Shown: piece after piece, positions 25,725-34,794 of the stretch
Numbering within the stretch: position 1 is the stretch's first letter
Layout: each line of letters starts with the position of its first letter
NCBI RefSeq assembly: GCF_047920995.1
Contig: NZ_JBLRWZ010000004.1
Coordinates: 47,712-111,711, forward strand
Length of the DNA stretch: 64,000 nucleotides
DNA from: Aliidiomarina sp047920995
GTDB lineage: Bacteria > Pseudomonadota > Gammaproteobacteria > Enterobacterales > Alteromonadaceae
Reading direction: 5' to 3'
Program-made: the position numbers and the translations under genes
Notes under the pieces: model-generated
Seen by the model: only the letters and a program-made list of their open reading frames with translations
What the model was told of the DNA's origin: nothing
The model's database searches: none

Positions 25725-27809
25725 ATGAAAAAAATAAACATCCTTTGCTTAAGTATCGCCATGGCTACAGGCCTTGCGGTAACCACTGCAAACGCCTCTG
25801 TACCCAGTATTTCCGCACTCACAAACTCCGCCAGCGCTGCGATTACTAGTACCGCAGAGCAAGAGCAAACTCTCCTTTCCGCTGAGTTAATATGGCAACT
25901 CAAACGTGTTGGCGCTCCCGTAATAAGCCCGGATGGCAAGCACATTGTGGTACCTGTTAGCGAATATGATATAGAAACAGATCTTGGCAGCACGCAACTG
26001 TGGCTTTTCAGTGCCGATGGCAAACAGCAACGCCCGTTAACTGCCGCAGGTATGCGTGCTAGCAGCCCTGTGTTTTCTAGAGATAGCAAACAGCTTGCTT
26101 TTATCAGCCAGCGCGACAAAGACGATGCCGGCCAAGTATATGTTCTGCCAATGGATGGGCCAGGCGAAGCAGTTGGCATCACTAGTGTGCCAACCGGTGT
26201 AGGTAACCTGCTCTGGGCCGGCAATCATATCTACTTTACCAGCAGCGTATGGCCAGCCAAGAGCTGGGAAAACATGAAAGCCCAGCAGAGTGCGAACAAA
26301 GCCAGCCATGTTTCCGCCATGCAGTGGCGCGAAATGCCCTATGCATCCTTTGATCGCTATCTCGATGAAGCACGTGAAACTCACGTATTTCGTGTAGCTG
26401 CAAGCGGTGGTGATATAGAACGTATTACGGAAAAATTTGGCATGGCTCTAGCTAGTAACTTCGATGTATCGCCTGATGGCCGCTATATCGCTTTTACCGC
26501 AAACTCAGAAACAGAATCAGTGGTGCCAAATATTGATTTATTCCTAGCACGAATTGGTAGCGATACGGCAGATAACCTTACTGAAGGTAATAAAGCGCCT
26601 GATGCGAACCCGCAATTTAGCCCCGATGGCAAAACATTGGCTTACACCCGCCAACGCATTCAAGGCTTCTATGCTGATCAAACCAACCTTGTGTTAGTTG
26701 ATTTAAGTAACCGTAGCGAACGTGAAATCACCAGTGATTTCGATCGCTCGATTGGTGGCTATGTTTGGATGCCAAATGGCCGTGGTTTTTATGCCATCAT
26801 TGATGATGCTGGCACCTCGCGAGTTTACTCAATTAATGCTCGCAATGGCCGTGCGCAAGCACTTACCGGTGCAACTAACCATGGCAATATCAGCGTTAGC
26901 AACAACGGTACACTGGTAGGCACCAACGAGAGCTTTATGTACCCTGCGCGCTTAGTAACTATCAACACGCGGAACGGCAATACCACTCGTTTAGATAGCT
27001 TTAACGATGAAATGCTTGCCAATGTTGATCTCGGTAGCTACGAATCAGTAACCTACCAAGGCCACAACGGCGCAGATATTCAAATGTGGGTGCACTATCC
27101 ACCCGGTTTCGATAGCAGTAAGCAATACCCATTGTTTTTGCTAATTCACGGCGGCCCGCATAGTGCGATCACCGATGGGTTCCATTACCGTTGGAACGCG
27201 CAAACCTTCTCCTCTTGGGGGTATGTTACCGCATGGCATAACTTCCATGGTTCTAGTGGGTTCGGCCAAGATTTCACTGATTATATCAACCCCGATTGGG
27301 TAACTGCACCCTACGCAGATACCATCGCCGCTGCTGAGTGGTTTATGGAGAAAAATTGGATTGATAATGAGCGCATGGTAGCTGGCGGAGCTAGCTATGG
27401 TGGCTACCTCAGTTCTATTCTGTTGGGCAAACCACATCCGTTTAATGCCCTATTGATTCATGCGCCGGTATACAACATGTATTCGCAAATGTCGGCCGAT
27501 TTTGCAGTACATTCGGATCGCTATGGCAGTTTTTGGGAAAACCCTGAAATCTATAAAGATATTTCACCACATTACCGTGCTGGCGATTTTAATACCCCTG
27601 CTCTAATCAGCCACGGGCAAACGGATTTGCGTGTGCCGGTAGGCCAAAGTTTTGAAATATTCCGCACCTTACAAACGAAGGGAATTGATTCACGAATGAT
27701 TTACTTCCCTGATGAGAATCATTGGATTTTGAAGCCAAATAATTCCGTTTATTGGTATGGTGAAGTACGTGATTGGTTCGAAAAATATGCCGAGCCAGGC
27801 GCGCAATAA
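25725..27809 (+). CDS. Secreted S9 family peptidase (acylaminoacyl-peptidase / dipeptidyl-peptidase type)
   Basis: 694 residues with a signal peptide (MKKINILC..., cleavage near TANA-SV at about 25), so periplasmic or secreted. The first two thirds form a beta-propeller with WD40-like repeats (ISPDGKHIVV, FSRDSKQLAF, VSPDGRYIAF, FSPDGKTLAY). The C-terminal alpha/beta hydrolase carries Ser at about 557 (GGASYGGY), Asp at about 633 (GQTDLRVP) and His at about 665 (DENHW). It cleaves short peptides, fitting growth on protein. The stop codon overlaps the pfkB start (TAATG). Confidence 0.93.
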   Translation: MKKINILCLSIAMATGLAVTTANASVPSISALTNSASAAITSTAEQEQTLLSAELIWQLKRVGAPVISPDGKHIVVPVSEYDIETDLGSTQLWLFSADGKQQRPLTAAGMRASSPVFSRDSKQLAFISQRDKDDAGQVYVLPMDGPGEAVGITSVPTGVGNLLWAGNHIYFTSSVWPAKSWENMKAQQSANKASHVSAMQWREMPYASFDRYLDEARETHVFRVAASGGDIERITEKFGMALASNFDVSPDGRYIAFTANSETESVVPNIDLFLARIGSDTADNLTEGNKAPDANPQFSPDGKTLAYTRQRIQGFYADQTNLVLVDLSNRSEREITSDFDRSIGGYVWMPNGRGFYAIIDDAGTSRVYSINARNGRAQALTGATNHGNISVSNNGTLVGTNESFMYPARLVTINTRNGNTTRLDSFNDEMLANVDLGSYESVTYQGHNGADIQMWVHYPPGFDSSKQYPLFLLIHGGPHSAITDGFHYRWNAQTFSSWGYVTAWHNFHGSSGFGQDFTDYINPDWVTAPYADTIAAAEWFMEKNWIDNERMVAGGASYGGYLSSILLGKPHPFNALLIHAPVYNMYSQMSADFAVHSDRYGSFWENPEIYKDISPHYRAGDFNTPALISHGQTDLRVPVGQSFEIFRTLQTKGIDSRMIYFPDENHWILKPNNSVYWYGEVRDWFEKYAEPGAQ

Positions 27810-28756
27810 TGCACGCATCCATCGTTACTTTTACGATGAATCCAGCGGTGGATACTTTCGGAGAAACCGAAAAGGTTCACAACGATAGTAAAAGCCGCTG
27901 TATCCAAAGCAGCCAAGAGCCAGGCGGTGGTGGCATAAATGTGGCCCGCAATATTACACGCATGGGCACACCGGCTGTGGCCATCTTCCCTGCTGGAGGT
28001 TTAAATGGGGAACTGTTAAAACAACTTTTGGCGCGTGATAATACGCCATTTGAAGCCATCAGCATTGCCGCAGATACACGGCAAAACCTCGCTATAACCG
28101 AACGCAGTAGCGGAAAAATGTTCCACTTTGTGTTTCCAGGACCAGCATTAACGGAAAACGAGCTCAAGCAATGCAGAAAGGCTTTGCTTGAGCGCCCTAC
28201 CCAACCCGATTTTCTGGTACTAAGTGGGAGTATTGGCGAATCTGTACCCAGCAATTTCTTCGGGGATCTTACTAAGGCAGCCGCAGAAAAAGGTATTAAA
28301 GTTGCACTCGATAGCTCGGGGGCGGCGCTAACAAGTGCGCTATATTCTGGCGCTTATGTGGCTAAACTGAACCGTAAAGAGTTTTCATCGTTAGGTTATT
28401 ATGAGTTTGATGATATCCCCACGTTGTTTGCCCAAATGCGCGCTTTAGTTGCCAAACACGCAGTACAAAACTTGATTGTTACACTCTCGAAAGGCGGTGC
28501 ACTGCTGGTAACCGATAAGGGTGAAGAGCACGCATATATGCCACCAAAACATGAGATTGTTAGCCACGTTGGCGCGGGTGATAGTTTTATGTCGGCGTTG
28601 GTGTATCGCTTGCACGCGGGTGAACCAATGTTAAACGCCTTTCGCTACGGCGTGGCCGCTGCATCAGTAACAGTGCAAACCAAAGGTAATCAACTGTATG
28701 ATTTACAGCGCCTTGAAGAGGTTTACCAGAAAACCCAGCCACTTGCCGGAAGCTAG
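27809..28756 (+). CDS. pfkB: PfkB family sugar-phosphate kinase (6-phosphofructokinase II-like)
   Basis: 315 residues from the ATG at 27809, which overlaps the peptidase TAA; an upstream in-frame ATG at 27773 would lie within the peptidase gene. Both ribokinase-family signatures are seen: the N-terminal PGGGGINVARNITRMG (about 36-51) and the C-terminal GAGDSFMSAL with catalytic Asp (about 252). TFTMNPAVDTF, FPAGGLNGELL and VKLNRKEFSSL-like segments align with E. coli PfkB rather than PfkA. It would phosphorylate fructose 6-phosphate; fructose 1-phosphate or tagatose 6-phosphate cannot be excluded. Pairing with a peptidase is unusual. Confidence 0.85.
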   Translation: MHASIVTFTMNPAVDTFGETEKVHNDSKSRCIQSSQEPGGGGINVARNITRMGTPAVAIFPAGGLNGELLKQLLARDNTPFEAISIAADTRQNLAITERSSGKMFHFVFPGPALTENELKQCRKALLERPTQPDFLVLSGSIGESVPSNFFGDLTKAAAEKGIKVALDSSGAALTSALYSGAYVAKLNRKEFSSLGYYEFDDIPTLFAQMRALVAKHAVQNLIVTLSKGGALLVTDKGEEHAYMPPKHEIVSHVGAGDSFMSALVYRLHAGEPMLNAFRYGVAAASVTVQTKGNQLYDLQRLEEVYQKTQPLAGS

Positions 28757-28785
28757 TGGCATGCGATAGGTTAATTTTTTACACA

Positions 28786-28810
28786 AAAAAACGCGCTAAG
28801 CGCGTTTTTT
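28786..28810. terminator. Bidirectional terminator between pfkB and DUF3010 gene
   Basis: An 11-bp stem (AAAAAACGCGC with GCGCGTTTTTT) around a 3-base loop, flanked by A and T runs, serves both convergent genes. Confidence 0.9.
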
Positions 28811-28838
28811 ATTACCATAGAAAGGGTTCTAATAATCT

Positions 28839-29279
28839 TTACTCAACACCGTACTCTTGGCCCATTAGATATGCATAAGCAATAGTAAATGCTGGCTCTT
28901 GGAAACCCTTTAACCCTGTAGAAGAGAATTCAATAGGCACAGGGTTGCGTTTCAAAATTTCCTTTTGCTTGGAGCCAGAAAGCAATTGCGTATCAACTGT
29001 ATCAATCAATTGTAATGCCGCTTCCATTTTAAAGCCTATAGCACCACCAGCAAACTTACCTTTCTGCATGCGTTCTTTAATAACCAAGCAATCAATGCGG
29101 TAATCTTCAACTAATTTACGAAAGGTAAATTGAAATTTGCGTACGTTTTCAGCAACGTTATCTTTCACCAATTGAAAACGCGTTTGCCGACAATCAGGAA
29201 TCTGCAACAAACCGTCATCCATATCCATCAAGCAAATAATTGCTTCATTACTTTTAATTTCAATTCCACATACACGCAT
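28839..29279 (-). CDS. DUF3010 family protein
   Basis: 146 residues beginning MRVCGIEIKSNEAIICLM, the hallmark start of DUF3010, a family of unknown function found in Vibrio, Shewanella and other Alteromonadales. The GIEIK...A start and later CLVIKERMQKGKFAGGAIGFKME resemble a RuvC/RNase H-like fold (Pif1-like strand order), which is only my inference. It is a single gene ending at the shared terminator. Confidence 0.85.
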   Translation of the reverse strand: MRVCGIEIKSNEAIICLMDMDDGLLQIPDCRQTRFQLVKDNVAENVRKFQFTFRKLVEDYRIDCLVIKERMQKGKFAGGAIGFKMEAALQLIDTVDTQLLSGSKQKEILKRNPVPIEFSSTGLKGFQEPAFTIAYAYLMGQEYGVE

Positions 29280-29367
29280 GTTACTGGTTCCTTGCTGCCA
29301 TAGTTGAGTTCAACATCGCAATTGTAACGCAATAACTATATCGAAATGCAACTTTTGCCCATTGCGC

Positions 29368-30537
29368 TTAAATATATTTGCGCTCCGCTTCACGAACCTT
29401 GCGCAAATAATTCCGCGTTTCTGCAAATGGATGGTTCCGCACTAATTGTTGATACAGCTGCTCTGGGCTTAGTGCATTGATCTGCCGAAGGGCCTGCTCA
29501 CGGTCATTTGCAAAGGTTCGAAATACGTTTCCAGCTCCACCATTGTATGCCGATATTTTTGCATACCTACGGCTTTGTGGATCAATAATTCGTTGCAGAT
29601 AAACACGATCCAGCAGGTATAAATATGCAGTGCCAATATCAATATTGAAATCAGCCACAAATAATTCTTCGCGAGTGGGTTCGCCACTGCGATTTTTAAC
29701 ACGCTCAAAAACATCTCGGCCAGCAGTTGCTGGCACAATCTGCATTAACCCGAGTGCATTGGCATGGCTCACAGCAAATGGGTTAAAAGCGCTTTCCACT
29801 TCAATTACTGCATATACCAACGATGGCGCAATGGCATATTCTCGTGCGTAGCGTAAAACTGAGTTAGAAAATTGCAATTGCCGTAAATGTAAATGATTGT
29901 CTACTAACTCGGTGCGCACAGAACTAATGAGCCTGCCATCACTGCGCCGTTGCTGAAATTGGTTAGCAATCAACGAACGTGCGTAACGTTCCGCATCGCT
30001 CTCTGTGCGAATAGGCTGATTGTTTTCATCAAGAACCTGCTCATAAAGAAATGGTTCATCACCGATACGTGGCGCTTGATCGGTGAATATATCTTCTACA
30101 GTTATGTCTTTTGGCGTAAGCAAAGTGAGAACTAAGGCACTTTGCAACATCTCTTGAGGGTTCTCTTCGGCTATTGTTTCTACCAACAAGTAGCCTTGCT
30201 CAAAATCAACAATAGCCCGGGCTAAGTAATCATTACTATATTTAACGTAGCGTTTTTCCGATGACGATTCTTCATTCTCATCACCCCACACCTCTTTAAT
30301 AACAGCAGCTAAAAGCTCGAGAATTTCACGTACATTAGAGATGTTCTTAAGGCCATCAACACCTCCGTATGGATCTAATTTATCATCTAGAATAATGCGC
30401 AAATAATCTTCGGCGCCAGCGCGTTCAGCAATATTCCTCCAATCATTTGTACTCCATGAGCAACTTACTAAAGCAACAGTAACCAACACCGTTAAACTCA
30501 ATTGCACTAGCCGGAACTTAACCAACCAAGCCGCCAT
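29368..30537 (-). CDS. mltC: Membrane-bound lytic murein transglycosylase C
   Basis: 389-residue outer-membrane lipoprotein that cleaves peptidoglycan glycan strands. Signal and lipobox (LVSC, cysteine at about 26) are visible. The N-terminal half is the DUF3393 domain (about 40-190). The SLT goose-lysozyme domain follows (about 225-389), with catalytic Glu in YAVIEVESAFNP, then SHANALGLMQIVPATAGRDVF and AYNGGAGNV. It is slightly longer than E. coli MltC because of an acidic insert (GDENEESSSEK). AGGA seven bases before the ATG supports the start. Confidence 0.92.
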   Translation of the reverse strand: MAAWLVKFRLVQLSLTVLVTVALVSCSWSTNDWRNIAERAGAEDYLRIILDDKLDPYGGVDGLKNISNVREILELLAAVIKEVWGDENEESSSEKRYVKYSNDYLARAIVDFEQGYLLVETIAEENPQEMLQSALVLTLLTPKDITVEDIFTDQAPRIGDEPFLYEQVLDENNQPIRTESDAERYARSLIANQFQQRRSDGRLISSVRTELVDNHLHLRQLQFSNSVLRYAREYAIAPSLVYAVIEVESAFNPFAVSHANALGLMQIVPATAGRDVFERVKNRSGEPTREELFVADFNIDIGTAYLYLLDRVYLQRIIDPQSRRYAKISAYNGGAGNVFRTFANDREQALRQINALSPEQLYQQLVRNHPFAETRNYLRKVREAERKYI

Positions 30538-30615
30538 AAATTAAATCCTATCCGCGTATTAATATTGGGCTTACAGGTGCTATTTTAGCGCGTTCTCCCC
30601 AAACAGTAATGGCAA

Positions 30616-31044
30616 TTAAATCCCCCTTACTTGAACAGCTACACCATCGTTATCATCTTTCGATACCTCGTAGGATACCGGAACTCTAGTATCATTGGGT
30701 GTTATCAATGTGCCGGCGCAAAGCAACTCACCTGCAACGTAGTTTCTACGAATTAAGCGGCCCCCCTCAAAACGTAAATCTTTCGCGGTATCCCGAGCCA
30801 ACTTTTCAATGTCAGTGTTATTGAATACCTCTTGTTCGGCAATACGCACCGGCACAGATTTACCGAGATTTAACGCATTAACAAAGGTAAGTTCATATTC
30901 CTCCTGCAATCGAGCTTGGAAACGCAGCGCACTCTCATGCAACAACTTGCTTTGGGCTGCATCACTATCGCAGGCCACCTGTTTGCTACAGGCGCTTAAC
31001 AGCAAAGCAGCAGATATAGTTAATAAGGAAAGGCGAATGTGCAT
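30616..31044 (-). CDS. Small lipoprotein of unknown function
   Basis: 142 residues with a lipoprotein signal and lipobox LSAC (cysteine at 19), followed by SKQVACDS. The remaining 120 residues contain two more cysteines (about 25 and 109) and a C-terminal VSYEVSKDDNDGVAVQVRGI that looks like beta strands. I do not recognise the family. It lies 78 bases upstream of mltC in the same direction, so co-transcription is possible. Confidence 0.7.
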   Translation of the reverse strand: MHIRLSLLTISAALLLSACSKQVACDSDAAQSKLLHESALRFQARLQEEYELTFVNALNLGKSVPVRIAEQEVFNNTDIEKLARDTAKDLRFEGGRLIRRNYVAGELLCAGTLITPNDTRVPVSYEVSKDDNDGVAVQVRGI

Positions 31045-31212
31045 TGATTTTCTCCACTCAAATAATGCACGTAGTGTATATTTCTTTTCCTAAACGCAAA
31101 AGCACTTTCTGTACTTTTGGTAAAGTTAACTATTACTTTTAATCACAAACAAGGATCGCTATTATAATTGCTATTGCAGATACTTGGCAGAATCGTGCTG
31201 CCCTTACGGTGA

Positions 31213-33039
31213 TTAAAAACGGCGCTTGCCCCCTTCAATTTCAGCAAGAATTTGCGGGTTCAGCGGTTGATAACCAAGGCTTCGATCGAGTAACACAAAT
31301 ACGGTGTCGTTCTCCCCCTCGGGTTTATAGCCTTGCTGCTTCAGTTCCGTTTTCTTGATTTTAAATGTACCCGTTGTTTCATGATATGAGGCGAGTTTAC
31401 GCAAGCGCACAAATAAAGGTACCGCATAATCAGGGAGGCGCTTGCGCAGATTTTCATAAAAAACCTGAGGGTTAAATGGCGCATCTTGATTGAGGATCAG
31501 CGATACCATGCCAGCACGGCCATCTGCATTTGGCACTTCTACGCCGTACACTACTGCCTCAATTACATCAGCAATACTGTGAATTTGTGCTTCAACTTCT
31601 GTAGTGGCCACATTTTCTGCTTTCCAACGAAAGGTATCGCCTACGCGATCAATAAACGCAATATGCCGAAAGCCCTGGTGTTGCACAATATCCCCGGTAT
31701 TAAACCAACAATCGCCTGGCTTAAACACATTGCGCATTAATTTAGCTTCACTCGCCGCCTGATTAGTATAGCCATCAAAGGGAGCCTTATTGGAAACTTC
31801 GGCCAGCAAAAGCCCTATTTCGCCTTTGCCAACTGGTTGCAAATGCCCACGTTGATCCATTACCGGTTGTTCGTTATCCACATCGAATTCCACCACAGCA
31901 AATTTCATTGGCGAAAACCCAACAGTACGCTTCAAGTTAAAGGCATTTACAAAGCCGATATTGCCTTCACTTGCCCCGTAAAGTTCACAAATTCGCGGAA
32001 TACCGAAGCGTTGCTGAAAAGCATCCCATATTTCTGCGCGTAACCCATTCCCCACCACTGCCCGCACATTATGCGTAACCTCTAGCGGTGTTTCAGGCTG
32101 ATTCAGCAAATAGCGACATAACTCGCCAATATAGGTGAAACAGGTAGCCTGATGATGATGAATATCCGGCCAAAACTGCGACGCACTAAATTTTTCCGCA
32201 ATTGCCAAACCAGCGCCGGTAAGCACCACCGAGCTTAAGGCAATGGAAAGCGCAGTGTTGTGGTAAAACGGTAAGCAACAATACTGCACATCATTTTTAC
32301 CTAAGCCGAGCGCCATGCGGCCAAACCCCAGCCCTGCTTTGTACCACCGCAGGTGGGTCATTGCAGCGGCTTTAGGTAAACCCGTTGTGCCCGAGGTAAA
32401 TACATAAAAACAGTTTTCGCCAAGCTTAATATTCGCCGTTTGCGATGGGTTTTCTTGGCTTTCAGTAGCGCATAGTTCAGCTAAATTAGTATAACCTTGC
32501 GCATTTCCGCCCATAACAAAGCATTGTGGTGCACTATCCTCAGAAATTTCCCGAAGCGGTGGTTGCGCGTAGTTCACCGCCTCAACAAACTCCTCGGCGA
32601 TAATAACCATGGCTGGCTGCAATACCGAAAAACTATGCCCCAATACCGCATCACGCTGCTTATAATTTACCATGCCAGCAACAGCGCCTAACTTGTTCAC
32701 TGCAAAAGCACAGGCCAATTGCTCAGGGCTGTTTGTAAACATTAGTGCCACGCATTGCCCTTTCTGTAAGCCTCGCGCCTGTAACGTATGAGCAATTTGA
32801 TTTACCCACGCATTAAATTCCGCATAGCTATAAGTACGATCTTCAAAGCGTAAGAATATGCGCTCGGGAAAGCGTTGCGCCGCGCGTTGCAAAAATAATC
32901 CGGTAGACCCAATTTGCTGATGCTTTGCGCGTTCTATCGCTATATTCACAGCAATAAAAGTAGGTAACCGCGGTAACACTTTTAACACCGCAATGCCGAT
33001 ATCTTGCCATGTGTGGCTATTATTATAATGTTTTGCCAT
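31213..33039 (-). CDS. Long-chain-acyl-CoA synthetase, FATP/FadD6 type
   Basis: 608-residue adenylate-forming enzyme that activates long-chain fatty acids. It has the ATP loop FTSGTTGLPKAAAMTH, the ELYGASEGNIGF motif specific to fatty-acid-transport-protein type synthetases, and IDRVGDTFRWKAENVATTEVE in place of the usual hinge. The N-terminal 40 residues contain a hydrophobic stretch and may associate with the membrane. It starts 40 bases after ubiG in the same direction; the order may reflect chance rather than a joint pathway. Confidence 0.88.
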   Translation of the reverse strand: MAKHYNNSHTWQDIGIAVLKVLPRLPTFIAVNIAIERAKHQQIGSTGLFLQRAAQRFPERIFLRFEDRTYSYAEFNAWVNQIAHTLQARGLQKGQCVALMFTNSPEQLACAFAVNKLGAVAGMVNYKQRDAVLGHSFSVLQPAMVIIAEEFVEAVNYAQPPLREISEDSAPQCFVMGGNAQGYTNLAELCATESQENPSQTANIKLGENCFYVFTSGTTGLPKAAAMTHLRWYKAGLGFGRMALGLGKNDVQYCCLPFYHNTALSIALSSVVLTGAGLAIAEKFSASQFWPDIHHHQATCFTYIGELCRYLLNQPETPLEVTHNVRAVVGNGLRAEIWDAFQQRFGIPRICELYGASEGNIGFVNAFNLKRTVGFSPMKFAVVEFDVDNEQPVMDQRGHLQPVGKGEIGLLLAEVSNKAPFDGYTNQAASEAKLMRNVFKPGDCWFNTGDIVQHQGFRHIAFIDRVGDTFRWKAENVATTEVEAQIHSIADVIEAVVYGVEVPNADGRAGMVSLILNQDAPFNPQVFYENLRKRLPDYAVPLFVRLRKLASYHETTGTFKIKKTELKQQGYKPEGENDTVFVLLDRSLGYQPLNPQILAEIEGGKRRF

Positions 33040-33079
33040 CGCTTCGTTTCGTTGCTAGTTAGTGGTTCGGTTTGGAACG

Positions 33080-33838
33080 CTAGCGCACATAGAATTGCAT
33101 GTAATTCACATTCGGTTTTGCCGTAATCCGCCATTTTTGCCGAATGGGATTAAAAGCGAAGCCGCGTTGCTGCTTAACTTGCATACCGTATTTCGCCAGC
33201 ATTACCGCTAATTCTTTCGGTTTAATAAAGAAACGCCAATCATGTGTTCCTTTAGGTAACATTTTTAGCACATACTCAGCACCAACAATAGCCACTAAAA
33301 ATGATTTTATACTGCGATCTAAAGTTGCCATTACCAGTAGGCCTTTCGGCGCCACTAAGCGCGCGCAAGTAGCCGCGAGTGCGTGTTGATCCGGCACATG
33401 CTCTATTACTTCCGTATTTAGCACTACATCAAATTGTGCATCGCTCGGCAAATCTTCTGCTAATGCATGTTTGTAGTGCACCGCTGCGTTACTTTCAGCT
33501 GCATGGGCTTTGGCAACCTGCACATTCATTTCGCTACCATCAACTCCGGTAACATCAGCTCCGAGATGCGCAAGCGGTTCACAAATTAAGCCGGCACCGC
33601 AACCAATATCCAATATACGCAACCCCGAAAATGGCTTTTCAGCAGCTAAATCGCGAGCGAAATGCTCCGCTATACCACTAATAATGGTATTAACGCGCGC
33701 TTCATTGAACTCCAGTACGCGCTTAAACTTGCCTTCCGGGTTCCACCATTCTTGTGCGAGTGCATTGAATTTTGCCAGCTCATCTGCCTGCATTTGCTCA
33801 GCGCTATCAATAAATTGTTTATTACTCTTATCGAGCAT
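33080..33838 (-). CDS. ubiG: Ubiquinone biosynthesis O-methyltransferase UbiG
   Basis: Carries out both O-methylations in ubiquinone synthesis using S-adenosylmethionine. 252 residues. The SAM-binding motif LDIGCGAGLICEPLA lies at about 74-88; LNTEVIEHVPD and the C-terminal HDWRFFIKPKEL are diagnostic of UbiG, as is the N-terminal FNALAQEWWNPEGKF. A GGGGG stretch just upstream of ATG serves as ribosome-binding site. It is divergent from the pseudouridine synthase gene. Confidence 0.96.
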   Translation of the reverse strand: MLDKSNKQFIDSAEQMQADELAKFNALAQEWWNPEGKFKRVLEFNEARVNTIISGIAEHFARDLAAEKPFSGLRILDIGCGAGLICEPLAHLGADVTGVDGSEMNVQVAKAHAAESNAAVHYKHALAEDLPSDAQFDVVLNTEVIEHVPDQHALAATCARLVAPKGLLVMATLDRSIKSFLVAIVGAEYVLKMLPKGTHDWRFFIKPKELAVMLAKYGMQVKQQRGFAFNPIRQKWRITAKPNVNYMQFYVR

Positions 33839-33988
33839 AATGCCCCCGTGTATACTTAAACCCTTGCGTTGTTAAACAAACGCTTCGTTTATATCAGTAA
33901 TCTAGAACAGCGATGAACTGAACCAGATTTCCCATAATAGTTCTTAATACTGTTGTTTCATCATACGCAAACCGCTTGGAATTAGCCC

Positions 33989-34699
33989 ATGCACCTTACT
34001 AGTAATGCCATTCTTGCCGAACACCCTGATTTTTATGTGATCAATAAACCATCGGGCATAGGCATGCATACCGAGGAAAGTGAGCTGGGTATCATTGTGC
34101 AGCTACAACAATTACTAGCCCCGAACCCAAGTGCAGCTCCCCTTTTCCCCGTTCATCGGCTCGATAAAGGTACCAGCGGTTTGCTTCTGGTAGCTCGCAA
34201 TAAAGGAGCTGCTACAGCATTTGGCGCACTGTTCAGTGAACACGCGATTGATAAATACTATGTTGCCATTGCTGGCCATAAGCCGAAAAAGAAACAAGGG
34301 CTAATTCAAGGCGATATGGCGAAAAGCCGAAATGGCGGTTACAAATTATTACGAAGCATGGAGAATCCTGCTCGTACTCATTTTTTTAGCCACAACATTC
34401 CCGCCAAGAATATTGCTGGCATGCATGCACGTTTGTATATTCTTAAACCGAGCACCGGCCGAACGCATCAACTCAGAGTTGCATTGAAAAGCATTGGGGC
34501 AGCAATTTTGGGCGATACACGATACGGCGGTGAGCCTGCCGAGCGTTTAATGCTGCATGCAAGTGCATTACGCTTCCTATGGAATGGCGAGCCACAGTGC
34601 TTTGTATGTTTACCAGAGCAGAGCAACGATTTTGTGGCTATCGATTGGCAACAATTCCCACACATCCAATCACCGTGGCTCTATCATTGGCCAAAGTAA
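33989..34699 (+). CDS. RluA-family pseudouridine synthase
   Basis: 236 residues converting uridine to pseudouridine in an RNA target. The catalytic motif HRLDKGTSGLLLVARN (Asp at about 57) and the C-terminal RTHQLRVALKSIGAAILGDTRYGG are complete. There is no S4 RNA-binding domain, which, with the short length, points to the small Rlu group whose substrate is unknown (tRNA or rRNA). It is read toward katG and shares its terminator. Confidence 0.92.
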   Translation: MHLTSNAILAEHPDFYVINKPSGIGMHTEESELGIIVQLQQLLAPNPSAAPLFPVHRLDKGTSGLLLVARNKGAATAFGALFSEHAIDKYYVAIAGHKPKKKQGLIQGDMAKSRNGGYKLLRSMENPARTHFFSHNIPAKNIAGMHARLYILKPSTGRTHQLRVALKSIGAAILGDTRYGGEPAERLMLHASALRFLWNGEPQCFVCLPEQSNDFVAIDWQQFPHIQSPWLYHWPK

Positions 34700-34747
34700 A
34701 TGTGCCATCACATTCTCTTCGCCATACATACTGTTCACGCACTAAAA

Positions 34748-34775
34748 AAAAACGCTCACCGAAGTGAGCGTTTTT
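34748..34775. terminator. Bidirectional terminator between pseudouridine synthase and katG
   Basis: A perfect 12-bp stem (AAAAACGCTCAC with GTGAGCGTTTTT) around CGAA, with A and T tracts on the two sides. Confidence 0.92.
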
Positions 34776-34794
34776 GGTAAAGAACAAAACGTGA

